A DNA stretch of 64,000 nucleotides from Gallionellales bacterium 39-52-133 (GCA_002278935.1 NCJL01000005.1:62001-126000); one strand, 5' to 3'. Counted from the stretch's first letter, positions 26,070 through 36,368 are shown. The notes: generated by a model not told the origin, from the letters alone. A program made the numbers and translations.

Positions 26070-27051
26070 GCGCTTATCAGGATCGATAATATTACTGGCA
26101 GTCATGCTGCTGGGTGCGACCGTTTATTACGTGACCCGTCCCCTTGCTATTGCAGAGTTCCCGGTTGATTTTTCACTGCAACCGGGCACCAGCCTTACCG
26201 GTGCGGCAAATCAACTGAAAAAAGCAGGCATCCTTGATGATACGCAAGTTTTTGTACTGCTTGGCCGCAGTATGAAGCTGGCGGGTCAAATCAAATATGG
26301 CAATTATCAATTAAGCAAACCTGTCTCAATGTATGATCTGCTGGAGATTATCAGCAAAGGCCGCGTTGCCCAGGGTGATTTGACGATTATTGAAGGCTGG
26401 ACTTATAAACAGTTCCGCGCAGCCCTAAACGCATCGCCAAAACTAAGCCATGACACTTTACTGCTGACGGATGCCGAGATCCTTCAAAAAATAGGTGCTA
26501 CTGAAAAACACCCTGAAGGACTATTTTTCCCCGATACATACAATTTTCCTGCCGGCTCCAGTGATTTGGCATTAATGAAACGCGCATATTTGACCATGCA
26601 ACGGCATTTACAGGAACATTGGGAGACTAGAGACAAGGATTTACCGCTGGATACCCCTTATCAGGCGTTGATTCTGGCCTCAATTATTGAAAAAGAGACA
26701 GGCAAGGCAATAGACCGCACGATGATTGCGTCAGTATTTATCAATCGGCTGCGCAAAGGCATGCGACTGCAGACAGATCCCACCGTGATCTACGGCATTG
26801 GTGACAAATATGATGGCAATATCCGCAAGCGTGATTTGTTAAGCGACACTGCATACAACACCTACACAAGATATGGTTTAACGCCAACCCCCATTGCCTT
26901 GCCGGGGAAAGATTCGCTTTATGCTGCTCTGCATCCGGCAACTAGCTCCGCGCTATATTTTGTATCACGAGGAGACGGAACTTCGCAATTCTCCAGCAGC
27001 TTGCCAGATCATAATCAGGCTGTTCAGCGTTTCCAGTTGAATCAAAAATAA
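26056..27051 (+). CDS. mltG: Endolytic murein transglycosylase MltG
   Basis: A 331-residue inner-membrane protein with an N-terminal TM helix (about 8-26), then a LysM-like region and the YceG catalytic domain. The catalytic Glu lies in [11 protein letters not shown], and the [10 protein letters not shown] segment is a family signature. MltG cleaves nascent glycan strands and is thought to set their length. Confidence 0.94.
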   Translation: MGLIKRLSGSIILLAVMLLGATVYYVTRPLAIAEFPVDFSLQPGTSLTGAANQLKKAGILDDTQVFVLLGRSMKLAGQIKYGNYQLSKPVSMYDLLEIISKGRVAQGDLTIIEGWTYKQFRAALNASPKLSHDTLLLTDAEILQKIGATEKHPEGLFFPDTYNFPAGSSDLALMKRAYLTMQRHLQEHWETRDKDLPLDTPYQALILASIIEKETGKAIDRTMIASVFINRLRKGMRLQTDPTVIYGIGDKYDGNIRKRDLLSDTAYNTYTRYGLTPTPIALPGKDSLYAALHPATSSALYFVSRGDGTSQFSSSLPDHNQAVQRFQLNQK

Positions 27052-27053
27052 AG

Positions 27054-27671
27054 ATGGCCAAATTTATCACCTTTGAAGGCGTGGACGGCGCGGGCAAAAG
27101 CACTCATCTGAACTGGTTTGCCGATACCTTGCGCGCGCGCGGCATCGATTTGCTGGTGACGCGCGAGCCTGGCGGTACACCCTTGGGCGAAAAATTGCGG
27201 GAAATCCTGCTGCATGAACCCATGCATGCCGAAACCGAAGCCCTGCTGATGTTCGCCGCACGGCGCGAACATCTCGCGCAGGTGATCAAACCGGCGCTGG
27301 AACGCGGAACCTGGGTTATTTCAGACCGCTTCACCGATGCCAGCTTTGCCTATCAGGGAGGTGGCAGGGGCGTTGTGGTGGAAAAACTGGAACAACTGGA
27401 GCGCTGGGTGCAGGAAGATTTACAGCCCGATCTGACTTTGCTGTTTGATATTCCGGTCGAAGTGGCTCGCGAGAGACTCACCAAGAATGTGGCCTTGACC
27501 AATGTTGCGCTGGATAAATTTGAGCAGGAAAAAAGTGATTTTTTTAACAAGGTGCGCAATGCCTATCTAGCGCGTGCGCAAAAAAATCCGGCACGTTTTG
27601 CCATTATTCATGCGGAAAAGTCGCCGGGTGAAGTTAAGGCCAGCTTGGAGAAAATTGTCACATCTGTTTGA
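27054..27671 (+). CDS. tmk: Thymidylate kinase
   Basis: A 205-residue dTMP kinase with P-loop [10 protein letters not shown] (about residues 9-18), the DRF motif in [17 protein letters not shown], and [11 protein letters not shown]. It starts three bases after the mltG stop. Confidence 0.96.
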   Translation: MAKFITFEGVDGAGKSTHLNWFADTLRARGIDLLVTREPGGTPLGEKLREILLHEPMHAETEALLMFAARREHLAQVIKPALERGTWVISDRFTDASFAYQGGGRGVVVEKLEQLERWVQEDLQPDLTLLFDIPVEVARERLTKNVALTNVALDKFEQEKSDFFNKVRNAYLARAQKNPARFAIIHAEKSPGEVKASLEKIVTSV

Positions 27672-27672
27672 T

Positions 27673-28692
27673 ATGAATGAACTTTATCCATGGCAAAATG
27701 AAGTGTGGCAGCGCCTGCAGGGTCTGCGTGCACGCTTGCCCAATGCCTTGCTGCTGAAGGGAGCCGAAGGCATAGGCAAGCTGGATTTGGCGCTGAACTT
27801 TGCCCAGTCCATCCTGTGTGAAACACCGCAAGCTTCCGGCATGGCTTGTCAGAGCTGTCCTTCCTGTCACTGGTTTACACAGGAATCCAATCCCGACTTT
27901 CGCCTGATCCAGCCGGATGCACTGTCAGCTGCCGACGACACCCCCGAAAAAGAGGGCAGTAAAAAAGCCTCACGCGAGATTTCGGTCGATCAGATTCGCG
28001 CCTTATCCAGCTTCGTCAATTTGTCGGCCCACAGCGGCGGTTATCGCGTGGTGTTGGTCCACCCGGCAGAAGCGATGAACAGCAATTCGGCTAATGCGCT
28101 GCTCAAAACGCTGGAGGAGCCGACCGACAAGCTGTTGTTTATATTAGTTACGCACAAGCCGCAGCAGCTTTTGCCGACCATTTTGAGCCGCAGCCTGAGC
28201 TTTGCCGTGCCCATGCCGACACGCACAGAAGGCGCATCCTGGCTTAAGCAGCAGGGCGTGGCCGATCCCGAAAGCGCACTGGCACAAACCGGTTTTGCAC
28301 CTTTATCTGCCTTGCTGAGTGCAGGCGAGGGCGCCGGCACCGAAGAGCACAAGCTGATGCTGGCCGCCGTAAAGCAGTCTGCAAAGTTTGACGCCCTTGC
28401 GTTGGCAGAGCAGTTGCAGAAGGTCGCACCCGTGCAGGTAATCCAGTTTTTGCAGCAATGGTGTTATGACCTGGCCAGCTACAAAATGGCGGGCGCGATC
28501 AGATACAATCCGGAACAAACTGATTTAATAGGGAATTTATCAAAAAATCTGTCGCAGCAGTCCTTGCTGCGCTTCATCAAGGAATTGCAGGTCGCCAAGG
28601 GTGTAGCCTTCCACCCGCTGAATCCCAAGCTGCTGTTTGAGTCCATCTTGCTGGCCTATCAACAGCTGCTATTAACCACCAGTAAAGCATAA
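27673..28692 (+). CDS. holB: DNA polymerase III delta-prime subunit
   Basis: A 339-residue clamp-loader subunit. The start is the ATG at 27673, one base after the tmk stop, which yields MNELYPWQNEVWQ; the open frame reaching upstream only overlaps tmk. The AAA+ domain shows LLLKGAEGIGKLDLA (a degenerate Walker A), a CX5CX2C-type zinc module (ACQSCPSC), and SNALLKTLEEP with the SRC-like region THKPQQLLPTILSRS. Confidence 0.94.
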   Translation: MNELYPWQNEVWQRLQGLRARLPNALLLKGAEGIGKLDLALNFAQSILCETPQASGMACQSCPSCHWFTQESNPDFRLIQPDALSAADDTPEKEGSKKASREISVDQIRALSSFVNLSAHSGGYRVVLVHPAEAMNSNSANALLKTLEEPTDKLLFILVTHKPQQLLPTILSRSLSFAVPMPTRTEGASWLKQQGVADPESALAQTGFAPLSALLSAGEGAGTEEHKLMLAAVKQSAKFDALALAEQLQKVAPVQVIQFLQQWCYDLASYKMAGAIRYNPEQTDLIGNLSKNLSQQSLLRFIKELQVAKGVAFHPLNPKLLFESILLAYQQLLLTTSKA

Positions 28693-28696
28693 GCCC

Positions 28697-29464
28697 ATGT
28701 TTATAGACTCGCATTGCCATATTAACTTTCCCGAGCTGGCTGATAATATTGACGAAGTGTTGGCCACGATGCGCACCAACCAGGTGAGCGACGCTCTGTG
28801 CGTGTCGGTGGATCTGGAAAAATTTCCACAGATTCTGGCGCTGGCAGAACAGCATGACAACATCTACGCCTCGGTAGGCGTGCATCCGGATTACGAACTG
28901 GAAACGGAACCCACCCAGGAAGAACTGGTGCGTCTGGCCAGGCACCCCAAAGTCATCGCGATAGGCGAAACCGGTCTGGATTACTTCCGCCTGACCGGCG
29001 ATCTGGAATGGCAGCGCACGCGTTTCCGCACCCATATACGCGCCGCCGTTGAATCAGGCAAGCCTTTGATTATTCATACCCGTTCGGCCTCGGCCGATAC
29101 CTTGCGCCTGATGCAGGAAGAGGGCGCCGATAAAATTGGCGGCGTCATGCACTGCTTTACCGAAAGCCTGGAAGTTGCGCTGGCGGCGATAGAAATGAAC
29201 TTCTACATTTCTTTCTCCGGTATCGTGACATTCAAAAAAGCGCTGGAACTCAAGGAAGTAGCGACGCGTATTCCGCTCGAGCGCATGCTGATCGAGACCG
29301 ATTCGCCCTATCTGGCGCCCGTGCCGTTTCGCGGCAAGCTCAATCAGCCGGGCTATGTGAAGCATGTGGCCGAGGAGATTGCCAAATTGCGCGGGATTTC
29401 AGTCGAGGAGGTGGGCCTCGCCACCTCAGTCAACTTTTACAAATTATTCAATATAAACAAATAG
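28697..29464 (+). CDS. TatD-family metal-dependent hydrolase/DNase
   Basis: A 255-residue TIM-barrel hydrolase with the metal motif DSHCHIN at the N-terminus, GETGLDYF, IHTRSA, GVMHCFT and a C-terminal ETDSPYLAPVPFRGK. These mark the TatD/YcfH group, usually YcfH next to holB. It may act as a DNase or D-aminoacyl-type hydrolase. It precedes the SMC-complex genes by only four bases. Confidence 0.93.
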   Translation: MFIDSHCHINFPELADNIDEVLATMRTNQVSDALCVSVDLEKFPQILALAEQHDNIYASVGVHPDYELETEPTQEELVRLARHPKVIAIGETGLDYFRLTGDLEWQRTRFRTHIRAAVESGKPLIIHTRSASADTLRLMQEEGADKIGGVMHCFTESLEVALAAIEMNFYISFSGIVTFKKALELKEVATRIPLERMLIETDSPYLAPVPFRGKLNQPGYVKHVAEEIAKLRGISVEEVGLATSVNFYKLFNINK

Positions 29465-29468
29465 ATAC

Positions 29469-30899
29469 GTGTTTTACGAAGCCGAGCGCCAAAACTTCTT
29501 CAGACCCCTTAACGGCAAGCGCCGCGAGCTGGTCGTCGCCTGCCTGCGTTCCTTGTTTGAACGCTTGCACGGCGCAGGTGCCGATTACTCGCATAATCTG
29601 ACGCGCGATGACTTGCGCGACATTCTGCTGCCGATAGTGCAAAGCCTGTCCAGTCTGGTCAGTGCAGAAGTGGTAGCAGCGGACGATGAGCTTGCGGCAA
29701 TCGAGTCGGGCGATGTGCTGGAGCTGAGCAATGCCATATTCCGCAGCCTGTTGCGCGATGGCTGGCTGGAAATGTTTGGCGACCGGGCAGGGCTGGTCAC
29801 CGCCTATCGTTTTTCGCGTGCGGGTAAATTATTCGCCGAGGCATTGTGGGTGCTGGAGCGTCCGCGCAGCCGCAGCCGTCAGCGCAATGTGCGCAGCTGC
29901 CGCAATTCGCTGGAGGCTTCGTTGCGCAATAACGATGCCTATGACCTGGTCGATGCCTATGATTATGCTGAAAAAGTTATTAGCGATCTGTCAGAAGGTG
30001 TTGATTATTTTCAGGAATTAGTTCGTCACTTGATGGTGGAAGCATCGCAGACACCGTGGGACGAGTTTATGGATTTCCTCGACCGCTTTGAAAAGGAATT
30101 CAAAAAACAGCTGACCGCAGACAGCGTCGATCGCCATCGCCAGGCAATCCGCGAAACGCTGGGCAAGCTTAGAAGCGTAGCCGAAGACAAGGCAAAGGCG
30201 CTGGATCTGCAGTTAAACGAAGTTGCGCGTTGGGCGGTGCAGGAGCGCAGCGGCAATTCAAGCTACGACTGGATGCTGGACCGCATCGAAGAAATGGTCG
30301 AAGCGGCCTGTAACACCAAACAGCCCGAGCTGATCAAGGCTATGAATACCTATATGCGCCAGGCTACCAATATCGTGCAGCAGGCCATGATGTTGCGTGG
30401 CGGGCAAACCCGCCATGCCTATAGCCGTGCCATAAGCCAGGTAGCTAAACTTGAAAATATTGAACAAAATCAACTGCTTGAGAAAATTGGTACAGCCCTC
30501 TCGGGCTCGGAAATCCGCCTGCTCGACCCGGCAAGCTTCAAGCTGCGCACGGCCTCGCAACGCCGCAAGGCCCTGACTGTGACCGCCCAGCCCAAAGTCA
30601 GCCGCGACGCACGTCTGGCCGCAGCGCTGCAGCGCGCCGAAGCGTCGGGTTTTGCGCTGTCCAACGAAGATGTGGTGGTCGCGCTGCACAGTGAACTGAA
30701 ACTACGCGGGCGGCCATTTTTGCTTTCCAGCCTGCCGATAAAAACCGCTCGCGATGTGCTGCAGGCGATGCAAGCCGTTGAAGCGGTTAGAGGTTCCCGC
30801 GACGACACGCTCAAGGCCAGAAAATTACCCAACAAGCTGGTGACCGAGTATTACACCGGTAGTGATTATCAAATCGAAGCAAACCAAGGGTCTGACTAA
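29469..30899 (+). CDS. Kleisin-like subunit of a MukBEF/Wadjet-type SMC complex (MksF/JetA-like)
   Basis: A 476-residue, mostly helical protein starting at GTG (29469). It begins MFYEAERQNFFRPLNGKRRELVV, which resembles the N-terminal winged-helix domain of JetA/MksF kleisins, and has long charged helices in the middle (about 160-330). The gene begins four bases after tatD and is followed by a small subunit and a giant ATPase, the fixed kleisin-kite-SMC order. Such complexes either restrain plasmids (Wadjet JetABCD) or organise chromosomes (MksBEF). No nuclease gene follows here. The family call rests on gene order and overall layout more than on a single motif. Confidence 0.78.
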   Translation: MFYEAERQNFFRPLNGKRRELVVACLRSLFERLHGAGADYSHNLTRDDLRDILLPIVQSLSSLVSAEVVAADDELAAIESGDVLELSNAIFRSLLRDGWLEMFGDRAGLVTAYRFSRAGKLFAEALWVLERPRSRSRQRNVRSCRNSLEASLRNNDAYDLVDAYDYAEKVISDLSEGVDYFQELVRHLMVEASQTPWDEFMDFLDRFEKEFKKQLTADSVDRHRQAIRETLGKLRSVAEDKAKALDLQLNEVARWAVQERSGNSSYDWMLDRIEEMVEAACNTKQPELIKAMNTYMRQATNIVQQAMMLRGGQTRHAYSRAISQVAKLENIEQNQLLEKIGTALSGSEIRLLDPASFKLRTASQRRKALTVTAQPKVSRDARLAAALQRAEASGFALSNEDVVVALHSELKLRGRPFLLSSLPIKTARDVLQAMQAVEAVRGSRDDTLKARKLPNKLVTEYYTGSDYQIEANQGSD

Positions 30900-30905
30900 T
30901 ACGCC

Positions 30906-31595
30906 ATGAACTTGACCAATACCATAGAAGACCAGCTTGAACGACAAAACCTCAAGCTCGAGCGTTTTAAGGAAATCACCAGCCGCCTGTTTGCCTGGGG
31001 CATTATCGTGCGCGAGGAAGACGGTGTGGAACAGCGCTATTACGACGATGCACGCCGTATTGAAGCGCTGCTGGCGGATTACTTTGCGCTCGCTGGATTT
31101 CGCTTAGTGCATGATTTAAAAAATGAATTTTTCCGCCTGTATGCGCCCGGCGCACAGATCCCGGGTTTGGCCGATGACGAGTTTGATGCCCAGCCTTCGC
31201 TGCGCAGCAAGCTGTCTGCTGATTTTGTCGCCGCCGCGCTAACCCTGCGCTTCCTGTTCCAGCAAGGCTTGGCCGAGGGAGGCGGGAGGCTGACCGATAG
31301 CGGCGAAGTGCTGATCCGCTTTGAAGAGCTGGCCGCCACCCAGCAAACCCAGTTAAAGCGACTGCTGCCCGAACTGGCTGGGGAAAGAGAACGTTTAATC
31401 AAAGAGTTAAAGCGCCATCGCCTGATCCATATCGGCGCCAATTTCTCGTTTGAGGATGAAGATGCCTATATCGCGATACGCCCGACCATCCTCGGCATTA
31501 TCAGCGAAGATGCCCTGGCGGCAGCGCTGGAAGTGGAAGGTATTAAAGAAGAGCAGGGCGATGGTGCAGAAGAAAGAGAAGAGGTAGCTCAGTGA
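30906..31595 (+). CDS. Kite-like subunit (MksE/JetB-like, DUF4194-type)
   Basis: A 229-residue protein with two winged-helix-like regions, beginning with a helical segment IEDQLERQNLKLERFKEITSR-type pattern and containing YYDDARRIEALLADYFALAGFRL. Position and length match JetB/MksE, which bridges the kleisin and the SMC heads. The C-terminus is very acidic (many Glu). Its stop overlaps the GTG start of the SMC gene as GTGA. Confidence 0.78.
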   Translation: MNLTNTIEDQLERQNLKLERFKEITSRLFAWGIIVREEDGVEQRYYDDARRIEALLADYFALAGFRLVHDLKNEFFRLYAPGAQIPGLADDEFDAQPSLRSKLSADFVAAALTLRFLFQQGLAEGGGRLTDSGEVLIRFEELAATQQTQLKRLLPELAGERERLIKELKRHRLIHIGANFSFEDEDAYIAIRPTILGIISEDALAAALEVEGIKEEQGDGAEEREEVAQ

Positions 31596-34500
31596 AGCTG
31601 GAAAAACTAATCCTGGTGAACTGGGGCGCGCTGCGCTCCGATGAATACCCCATGGGCAATATGACGCTGCTGACCGGCTCGACCGGCTCGGGCAAGTCGA
31701 CCATGCTCGACGCCCTGCAAACCGTGATGACAGCAGCCTACCAGAACATCTTCAACTACAACCCCGGGCAGGACGAAGTCACGCAGAATTCCCGCAGCAG
31801 CAAATCCAAACGCACACTTTGGTCGTATATCACCGGCGCGGAAGACAACCTGTTTGCGCGGCCGGACGGTGCGCACGGCTATATCGCTGCCGTATTCAAG
31901 CCCAGCGAAGGCGAGGAGGAGGGCGAGGAATTTACCGCCTTGATCGCCGCCGCCGCCAGAGTCGATGGTTCCGGCGGTCGCAGGCAGGCTGTGCCGGAAA
32001 AACTGGTGTTGCTGATCATCGATGGCGTCAGCCTGCAGCTGGGCGATTTGATGGAACGCACCGTGGATGACAACCTTGAAGTGATAGCGGTGGAGAAAAT
32101 CGAGAGCCATCTCAAGGCAAAATATCGCAATGTCACCAGCTTCCGCGATGCCAAACGTGAATATCTGTGCCAGCTCTATGGCCGTTTTCGCGGGCAAAAG
32201 TCGGTTTCCTTTATCGAAGCCGAGCTGGCGGCCAAGGCCTGGAGCCAGTCCATCGTGCACAAGCCCATCGGCAGCGTGGATGAACTGGTCAAAACACAGA
32301 TTCTGGAACATGACCCCCAGCAATTACTGCAGCGTATCTCGCAAATCAGCGACCTGATGCGCCAGGTGCATAACCTGAGAGTTGAGGGCGAACGCCTCAA
32401 GGATAACGTCGCAAGGCTGGAAAAAATCAGTACTGCGGCCGATAAGGTAACCAGTGCCTTTGAGTTATCCGCACAATATCAGTTACTTGCGTCCAAACTC
32501 AGCCTGCAGGAAGACGAAAGCCAGTTGAGCGCAGACAAACAAACCATTCAGGAACTGAAGCGAAAAATAGCGGATGAAACCGCGCTGATCGACGGCCTGC
32601 AGCTGGATAAAAAAGCCCGTAGCGCAAGTCTGGTACAAATTGCCGCGCGCCTTAGCGGCATTCCGGCGGCCGACCAGAAACAGCGCATCGATGAACGTCT
32701 TCATGCCGCACGTCTGGCAGCTAAAAATGCTATCGGCTCACTGGTCGAATCACTGGGCGCAGCCGATAAACTGCAAACCACGGCCAGAACCATCACCGGC
32801 ATGCAGTTTCCCCTGACCCACCGCATCCTGAGCGAGGCCGGTTACGAAGTGGCCGAGGCCCTCGCGCGCTCCACCCAGGCCCCCTTCACGCTATTGCAGA
32901 AGAAGTATGAAAAACTGGATATCAATTCGGACGAATTTCCGCATGCCGCCCTGAGCCTGCTGCAGGAATTGAACAGTCTGGATGACAAGCTGGGCGAGCT
33001 GCATGACATCATTGCCGGCACCCAGGACAGCTTTGTCGCCGCCGTGCACGGCCAAATCGAGAAGGTCAGGCAGGAAATTGAATCGACCCACAGCCGCGAA
33101 AAGGAGCTGGCCGAGCGCAAATCCAACCTCGCCGCCGGCGGTGCCGACTATCCGCGCGACATCAGCGTGGCGCTAAAAGCCTTTAAGACTCAATTACCTG
33201 AAGCCAATGCCCAGGTGCTGTGCGATCTCATCGAGCCGCTGCATCCGGACTGGCAGGCGGCCATCGAGGGTTATATGGGCGCGGCCCGTTTTAACTTTGT
33301 GGTGGATGAAAAATGGGAAGCCAAAGCCATCGAGTTTGTGAAAACCCGCCACCTGCGTGCCAGCGTGGTGCAGGGCAAGCTCTGCCTGAAAAATGCCAAG
33401 CCAGAACGCGTGCCCTCCGATTCCATCATCCACGAACTGAAAACCGAGCATCCGGTGGCAATGGCCTATCTTGTTGATTTGTATGGCAGCGTGGTCAAGG
33501 TCGACAGCGCCGCACAGCTCAGCAAAACCCCGCGCGGTGTGATGAAAGACGGCAAGGGTTCCGGCTCGCGCACCATGTTCAGCGGCAATGTGTCGGCGCT
33601 GGTATTCGGAAAAGCCTCACAAAATCATGCGTTTGAAAGAATTGCATCAGACCATGCCGTGGCCGAAACCCAGCTGCAGGAACTGCAAACCCAGCAGACC
33701 CTGCTTAAAGGTTTGCTGGCGCTGGCCGGGGCTGTAAAGCTACCGGACTTTGGCAATTTGAGCGATCTGGATCGCGCCGCGCGCGAAATTGAGTCTGCCT
33801 ATGCCGACCTGTCGCGCCTGAATCTGGACGAAGTGACCAAGCTGGAAGAAGAAAAACTGTCGCTGCAGATGCAGATCGAGGGCATGGATAAAACCGTGCA
33901 GCAGGCCAGCCAGCGCATCGGCAGCTACGATGGCAAACTGACCCTGCTGGAACAGGCGCTGATGCGTATCGATTCCGGCCTGGAATTAAAACGCAGGCAA
34001 GTGGAGGGTGATGTTTCCCGGCTCAAGCACCTGTGCGTGCTGAACGAAGGCTTGTCCCTTACTGCGCTTAAATCATATGTTATTGATTTAATTGAATTAA
34101 ATGAAACAAGTCCGCAGCAGGCGCAAAGCCGCATGCAGCAGCAAATACTGTTGGCGACCGAGTCCAACAGCGATGTCAGGGAAGCCATTGCGGATTACAA
34201 CCGCCATGCCAGAGCGGACGAGCAGCTTAATCTGGGCCACAGTCTGGATCACCGGAGCGACGATTTCGCGCCGGTTTATGGCGCTCTGGTACAACTGGCT
34301 GGCAAAGTGCGCGAGCAGCTGGCTGTGCAACGCGAGATTGGCCTGGTCAAAAACCTGGATCAACTGCGCACCTCGGAGATTTCTTTCCGCGATGTATTCA
34401 CCAAACAGTTCTGCTACGAGATCCGCAATACCGTGGATATCGGCGTGCGCACCCTGAAAACATTGAATACCGAACTGGAGCGGCTGAAATTCGGCACCGA

Positions 34501-35221
34501 CAAGTTCAGCATCGACTGGTCTGAATGGGTGCCCGAATTCAAGGCTTATTATGACTTTTTCAGCGCCGCCTATGATCTTTCCGAGGCGCAGGAGTCGGGC
34601 GGCGACCTGTTCGGCACCACCGATTTAAGCCCGGCCAATCTGGCGGTACGCGACCAGCTGGTCGGTTTGCTGCTTTCCAACGACCAGGACAAAGCCCTGA
34701 AAGAACTGCAGCGCGTGGCTGATTACCGCAATTATCGCCGCTATGAAATCTGGAAAGAGTCCGATATCGGCTCCCGCGTGCCCTTGTCCGAATGGGGCAC
34801 CGGCTCTGGCGGCCAGCTGGAAACGCCTGCGTATATCATCCGTGCGGCAGTTGTGACCAACCGGCTCAAGCATTTCGACAAGGGCATCAACCTGAAGCTG
34901 CTGGTAAACGACGAATCCTTCGCCAAAATGGACGAACGCCGCGCCCATGACGTTATCAAATTTATCCGCGACAGCCTCGGCATGCAGTTGATCTGCGCGA
35001 TGCCAACCAAGCATGCGGGTGCAATAAAGAGCGAATTCACCAAGGAATGGTGCGTCACCCGAACCGAAGCCGACGGCAATGGTGAGGTCGATTTTATTTC
35101 CGAAGCGGATGAGCGCGATCTGCATCCCGATGCCTTACGCAAGTTATGGCAGGCGCAGCGCGACCAGATTCGGCAGCAAACCCAGATGCTGTTTGAGGCT
35201 GGCGAAGTCAGCGAGGTGTAA
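31592..35221 (+). CDS. SMC-like ATPase of the MukB/MksB/JetC type
   Basis: A 1209-residue protein. Walker A is GSTGSGKST (residues 29-37) after the MukB-like start LEKLILVNWGAL. Long coiled coils flank a central globular hinge (about 540-610, with DWQAAIEGYMGAARF). The C-terminal head has the ABC signature region GTGSGGQLETP (about 1069-1079) and the Walker B acidic pair in LLVNDES (Asp1107/Glu1108). This is the DNA-loop-extruding motor of the complex. The start is GTG overlapping the preceding stop. Nothing encoding a JetD/MksG topoisomerase-like nuclease follows; the next 200 bases are AT-rich and empty. Confidence 0.88.
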   Translation: MKLEKLILVNWGALRSDEYPMGNMTLLTGSTGSGKSTMLDALQTVMTAAYQNIFNYNPGQDEVTQNSRSSKSKRTLWSYITGAEDNLFARPDGAHGYIAAVFKPSEGEEEGEEFTALIAAAARVDGSGGRRQAVPEKLVLLIIDGVSLQLGDLMERTVDDNLEVIAVEKIESHLKAKYRNVTSFRDAKREYLCQLYGRFRGQKSVSFIEAELAAKAWSQSIVHKPIGSVDELVKTQILEHDPQQLLQRISQISDLMRQVHNLRVEGERLKDNVARLEKISTAADKVTSAFELSAQYQLLASKLSLQEDESQLSADKQTIQELKRKIADETALIDGLQLDKKARSASLVQIAARLSGIPAADQKQRIDERLHAARLAAKNAIGSLVESLGAADKLQTTARTITGMQFPLTHRILSEAGYEVAEALARSTQAPFTLLQKKYEKLDINSDEFPHAALSLLQELNSLDDKLGELHDIIAGTQDSFVAAVHGQIEKVRQEIESTHSREKELAERKSNLAAGGADYPRDISVALKAFKTQLPEANAQVLCDLIEPLHPDWQAAIEGYMGAARFNFVVDEKWEAKAIEFVKTRHLRASVVQGKLCLKNAKPERVPSDSIIHELKTEHPVAMAYLVDLYGSVVKVDSAAQLSKTPRGVMKDGKGSGSRTMFSGNVSALVFGKASQNHAFERIASDHAVAETQLQELQTQQTLLKGLLALAGAVKLPDFGNLSDLDRAAREIESAYADLSRLNLDEVTKLEEEKLSLQMQIEGMDKTVQQASQRIGSYDGKLTLLEQALMRIDSGLELKRRQVEGDVSRLKHLCVLNEGLSLTALKSYVIDLIELNETSPQQAQSRMQQQILLATESNSDVREAIADYNRHARADEQLNLGHSLDHRSDDFAPVYGALVQLAGKVREQLAVQREIGLVKNLDQLRTSEISFRDVFTKQFCYEIRNTVDIGVRTLKTLNTELERLKFGTDKFSIDWSEWVPEFKAYYDFFSAAYDLSEAQESGGDLFGTTDLSPANLAVRDQLVGLLLSNDQDKALKELQRVADYRNYRRYEIWKESDIGSRVPLSEWGTGSGGQLETPAYIIRAAVVTNRLKHFDKGINLKLLVNDESFAKMDERRAHDVIKFIRDSLGMQLICAMPTKHAGAIKSEFTKEWCVTRTEADGNGEVDFISEADERDLHPDALRKLWQAQRDQIRQQTQMLFEAGEVSEV

Positions 35222-35436
35222 TTTGTTGAGGTCTGGGGGCATCATCTGGGGGCATCAACAGTCTGTTGTAATATATTGAATCTAATGAATATTGATACAG
35301 AAAGTCGGATAAACCCGAATCCTGCATAATATTTCGTACTTCGTATAATGTATATTATGTCAAATAAAGGAAGAAAGTTAATCAACCAGGATTCTTGGGT
35401 CAATCACCTCAGTTCAATTTGAATACAGGAGCAATC

Positions 35437-35679
35437 TTGAAAACAATCACACTCTTCACCTTATTGATAATTGGCTTTTTCGGAATCAACACCGCCTTGG
35501 CTAGACCGGATGTTCTTCAAGCGAGGTATTCAGAAATACGTGCACCCATAGACCAATATTTTACCGATAAAAATGCAAAGGCCTGGAAAGTAGTCAAAGA
35601 CGCCGAACGTGTCGCCTGGAACATGAATTTGCATTTGCTCACCGATTGCAGCGCTCCCCAACTGCGATCCGTGTACTGA
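35437..35679 (+). CDS. Small putative secreted protein, possibly truncated
   Basis: With a TTG start at 35437 behind CAGGAG, the 80-residue product begins LKTITLFTLLIIGFFGIN and ALA just before RPDV, which looks like a signal peptide. The mature part is about 57 residues with no family I recognise, and it ends abruptly after SAPQLRSVY. It could be the remnant of a longer gene or not be expressed. Confidence 0.35.
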   Translation: MKTITLFTLLIIGFFGINTALARPDVLQARYSEIRAPIDQYFTDKNAKAWKVVKDAERVAWNMNLHLLTDCSAPQLRSVY

Positions 35680-35848
35680 AATGCAGGAACAAAATGAAAA
35701 TGCATACACAGGCGTTTGAACAAAACTGGGCAAGCAGAATCTACCAAGCAGAATCTACAATGGCTGGAAACCGGATGGCGTCAGAAATTAGTATTTGCCT
35801 GCCCTTCCCTGTTTCTTGTGTGAACCATGCGGTTGTCTCGGAACTATT

Positions 35849-35878
35849 TCGACAGCCGCCCCACTAATACGCTACAAT
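35849..35878 (+). promoter_or_regulatory. Likely promoter of the tmRNA gene
   Basis: TCGACA at 35849-35854 and TACAAT at 35873-35878 with an 18-base spacer lie about 80 bases before the mature tmRNA 5' end. The rest of 35680-35958 holds only a short direct repeat (AAGCAGAATCTAC twice near 35734-35757) and no convincing gene. Confidence 0.5.
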
Positions 35879-35958
35879 TCGCTACGTTTTGATTCAGGCA
35901 TAACATGAAGTCCTTGCCGGAACCGAAGCTACGAAAAGTAGCAGACCGAAACGAAACC

Positions 35959-36328
35959 GGGGGCGACCTGGCTTCGACGTGGGTTGCAAAGCAGTGTAGG
36001 GCATACCGAGGACCCGCAACCTCGTAAATCAGCTGGAAAACCAATAGTCGCAAACGACGAAAAGTACTCTTTAGCAGCTTAGTCTGCTAGACCTCACACC
36101 CTGCTGTCCATGGAGGGGCTCAAGACCGCAAGGTCGCGATGAGTGAGGTCATTTACATGGAATCGTGCTGTGCAGGGTTACTTTGTACAGTCCTAAAACT
36201 AAGGTAACTCGTCTGTCAGCAGCCTGTCGGTTGGCGTCTGCCAGATAAAATTAAATAACTAGACTAAGTATGTAGAACTGCCTGTAGAGTGCTTGCGGAC
36301 GCGGGTTCAATTCCCGCCGCCTCCACCA
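35959..36328 (+). ncRNA. ssrA: tmRNA (transfer-messenger RNA)
   Basis: The 370-base gene begins GGGGGCGACCTGGCTTCGAC and ends CGCCTCCACCA, with a seven-pair acceptor stem and a T-arm GGGTTCAATTCCC. The tag reading frame at 36050-36082 encodes ANDEKYSLAA followed by TAG, preceded by the usual resume context AATAGTC. Together with SmpB it rescues stalled ribosomes and marks incomplete proteins for Clp/Lon proteolysis. A terminator follows at 36340. Confidence 0.97.
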
Positions 36329-36339
36329 ACAAAATAGAA

Positions 36340-36368
36340 AAGCTCACCGTTTTTTGGTGGGCTTTTTT
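36340..36368 (+). terminator. Rho-independent terminator of ssrA
   Basis: The stem AAGCTCACC/GGTGGGCTT (36340-36348 with 36356-36364, one G-T pair) is followed by a T-run to 36368. Confidence 0.8.

Noticed and set aside
29469-35221. Intact four-gene Wadjet defence system
   Set aside because: The JetD gene is missing in the window, so I only call the three SMC-complex subunits.
35646-35867. 73-codon open frame before tmRNA
   Set aside because: It overlaps the putative secreted-protein gene and the likely ssrA promoter, and has no recognisable features.
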